DNA from: Parapedobacter composti
Lineage (GTDB): Bacteria; Bacteroidota; Bacteroidia; Sphingobacteriales; Sphingobacteriaceae
Assembly: GCF_900112315.1 (NCBI RefSeq)
Contig: NZ_FOLL01000001.1
Location: 186,001-250,000 of the forward strand
Reading direction: 5' to 3'
Length of the DNA: 64,000 bases
Position numbers and translations under genes: made by a program
The notes under the pieces: model-generated
Database searches by the model: none
What the model saw: only the letters and a program-made list of their open reading frames with translations
Told to the model about the DNA's origin: nothing
Shown: positions 62,215 through 64,000 of the stretch, piece by piece
Numbering within the stretch: the stretch's first letter is position 1
How the letters are laid out: every line of letters begins with the position of its first letter

Positions 62215-64000
62215 AGTTAACCACTTCCGTGCATTTACAAAGGCTTCCATCCACGGCGAAACTTCGTCCCGCCGTCCTGCGGGATAATACGCCCATTGCC
62301 ATTGGAAAACCGAACGTTCGATATGTGGCATCGTCACTACATGTCGCCCCGTTATATCGCTTAACACCGCCGTGTTGAAGCCTGATCCGTTTGGATTGGC
62401 GGGGTAATGTTCATAGCCATATTTGGCCACGATATGATAAGCGCTTTCTTCGTAAGGCAGGTAGAACTTCCCTTCGCCATGTGATATCCAGACGCCTATG
62501 GTGCTGCCTGCAAGTGAACCGAACATGACTGTATTATTTTCCTGTACCCGCATCGACGTGAAGCCGCTTTCATGCTTATGGCTGTCGTTGTGCAACATTT
62601 TGGGCTGTTGTTCGTGTTGGGGATACATTAAGCCCAGTTCGACGAACAGCTGGCAGCCGTTGCATATACCTATCGAGAGTGTGTCTTCCCGTTTAAAAAA
62701 ATTGTCGATGGCTGTTTTTGCTTTTTCGTTGTATCTGAACGCGCCGGCCCAGCCTTTTGCCGATCCCAGAACGTCAGAGTTGGAAAAACCGCCGACGGCT
62801 CCAAGGAACTGGATATCTTCAAGGTTTTCCCGCCCGGAGACCAAATCGGTCATATGGATGTCTTTAACTTCAAACCCGGCCAGGTATAGTGCCTGTGCCA
62901 GTTCCCGTTCTGAGTTGCTTCCTTTTTCGCGCAGGATAGCCGCTTTTGGTCGCGGAGCCGCGGAATCGATGTTTGGCTTTTTACCGTCGAACTGTTTGGG
63001 AAAATCAAAAACCAAGGGCTGATTTTTGTAATTTTCAAAACGCTCTTTAGCTTTTTGGCGGCCGCTTTGGTGCTGATCCAGCAGATAGGATGTCCTGTAC
63101 CAGGTGTCGCGCAATGCATCTACGTCGAACGCGAAAGAATCGCTGCCGTTTTTGATAGTGACCAGGGGTTTGTTGCTTACGCTACCGATTTTGGTGAATG
63201 CCACGTCTGCATCGGCCAATATTGTAGCGGCACTGTCGTCTGCTTGGAAAACCAAGGCGGCATTTTCAGCAAACAGCAACTTAACCGGATCTGCCTCGCC
63301 CAACGCGGTTAAATCCAGATCGGCCCCAAGGTTGCGGTCGGCAAAACACAATTCGAGCAGTGTGGTAATGAGTCCGCCGCTGCCAACATCATGGCCTGCC
63401 TGTATTTTCCCAGCTTTGATTAATGTCTGTAGGGTGTCGAATGCCTTACGGAACGCCGTGGCGTCCGTGACGTCCGGCGCTTCGCTGCCCAGCCCGTTAA
63501 TGACCTGGGCTAATGATGAGCCGCCCAGCTTATAGCTGTCGTTCGAAAGATTGATGTAGTAGATAGCGCCGCCGTCTTTTTGCAGCAGCGGCTCCACTAC
63601 GCCTGTGATATCATCGCACAGCGCGCCGGCCGAGATAATGACCGTGCCGGGAGCGATAACTTCGCCGTCCGGGTATTTCTGTTTCATGGAAAGGGAATCT
63701 TTACCCGTGGGAATGTTGATGCCCAGATCGATGGCAAAATCAGAACAGGCTTTAACAGCATTGTACAATCGGGCATCTTCACCCTCGTTTTTGCACGCCC
63801 ACATCCAGTTGGCTGAAAGGGAGACGCTTTTCAGGTTGTCGGCAAGGGGCGCCCATACGATGTTAGACAACGCTTCGGCGATGGCGTGGCGGCTACCGGC
63901 CCGTTCGTCGATGAGTGCGATCCCTGGGGCATGGCCTATGGAAGTGGCCACCCCGTATTTTCCTTTATAATCGAGGGCCATCACGCCTACATTGTTCAAC
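62203..64000 (-). CDS. purL: Phosphoribosylformylglycinamidine synthase, C-terminal part, cut by window
   Basis: The frame is open to the right edge, so roughly the N-terminal half lies outside. The visible 599 residues hold the second FGAM-synthase domain (GKDSLSMKQKYPDG, AGHDVGSGGLITTLLEL) and the class I glutamine amidotransferase domain (ILREKGSNSERELA, catalytic Cys in SIGICNGCQLF, His region near the end). This is the large single-chain PurL. It makes FGAM from FGAR, glutamine and ATP. The gene lies within 15 kb of purE and purK, but no operon link is seen. Confidence 0.96.
   Translation of the reverse strand, partial: LNNVGVMALDYKGKYGVATSIGHAPGIALIDERAGSRHAIAEALSNIVWAPLADNLKSVSLSANWMWACKNEGEDARLYNAVKACSDFAIDLGINIPTGKDSLSMKQKYPDGEVIAPGTVIISAGALCDDITGVVEPLLQKDGGAIYYINLSNDSYKLGGSSLAQVINGLGSEAPDVTDATAFRKAFDTLQTLIKAGKIQAGHDVGSGGLITTLLELCFADRNLGADLDLTALGEADPVKLLFAENAALVFQADDSAATILADADVAFTKIGSVSNKPLVTIKNGSDSFAFDVDALRDTWYRTSYLLDQHQSGRQKAKERFENYKNQPLVFDFPKQFDGKKPNIDSAAPRPKAAILREKGSNSERELAQALYLAGFEVKDIHMTDLVSGRENLEDIQFLGAVGGFSNSDVLGSAKGWAGAFRYNEKAKTAIDNFFKREDTLSIGICNGCQLFVELGLMYPQHEQQPKMLHNDSHKHESGFTSMRVQENNTVMFGSLAGSTIGVWISHGEGKFYLPYEESAYHIVAKYGYEHYPANPNGSGFNTAVLSDITGRHVVTMPHIERSVFQWQWAYYPAGRRDEVSPWMEAFVNARKWLTGKR

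Overview
The window comes from a member of the Bacteroidota, most likely the family Sphingobacteriaceae. The evidence is a SusC/SusD pair, a hybrid two-component regulator, a Nudix-type AraR regulator, recurrent TAnnTTTG -7 promoter elements, and araA, bshA, nuoA and ribosomal-factor genes of Bacteroidota type. Base composition looks close to 50% GC, which would fit a Parapedobacter-like genus better than Pedobacter or Sphingobacterium; the genus is inference. No rRNA, tRNA, insertion sequence or CRISPR array was seen.

Region 1 (1-8.1 kb, + strand) is a sugar-conversion cluster: the end of an MFS transporter, a D-tagatose/D-psicose 3-epimerase-like TIM barrel, a Gfo/Idh/MocA oxidoreductase with an altered EKP motif, a 1171-residue exported lipoprotein (ThuA, beta-propeller dehydrogenase-like domain, HEAT repeats, concanavalin-like domain, type 1 copper domain), and a periplasmic aldose 1-epimerase. 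Region 2 (8.1-15.6 kb, - strand) is the L-arabinose catabolic operon in the order araR, araB, araD, araA, sodium/sugar symporter and a Tat-exported TIM-barrel lipoprotein.

Region 3 (15.9-48.1 kb, + strand) is one large polysaccharide utilization locus. It runs GH97, two GH51 arabinofuranosidases, a GH43 arabinanase broken by a one-base frameshift in a G6 tract, a hybrid two-component regulator, SusC, SusD, two surface lipoproteins of DUF4959/DUF5126/DUF5000 and DUF4998/DUF5013 type, a HExxH metallopeptidase-like lipoprotein, GH16, GH2, a 1405-residue GH43-GH43-GH127/146 fusion, a Tat-exported Gfo/Idh/MocA protein, a DUF2264 (GH154-like) protein and a GH105-GH43 fusion. The enzyme set fits arabinan plus beta-galactan side chains, either type II arabinogalactan (arabinogalactan protein) or rhamnogalacturonan I. 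Released L-arabinose would enter through the symporter and be consumed by AraA, AraB and AraD. The hybrid regulator would sense oligosaccharide outside and AraR free arabinose inside.

Region 4 (48.1-64 kb) is housekeeping: purE, purK, nuoB, nuoA, ffh, a zinc metallopeptidase, frr, pyrH and bshA on the - strand, then a DUF819 membrane protein (+), rarA (-), a TPR-type exported protein (+), the tail-specific protease prc (+) and the 3' part of purL (-). A 14-unit heptanucleotide tandem repeat lies between purK and purE. Gaps longer than about 200 bases are described individually; none is over 300.
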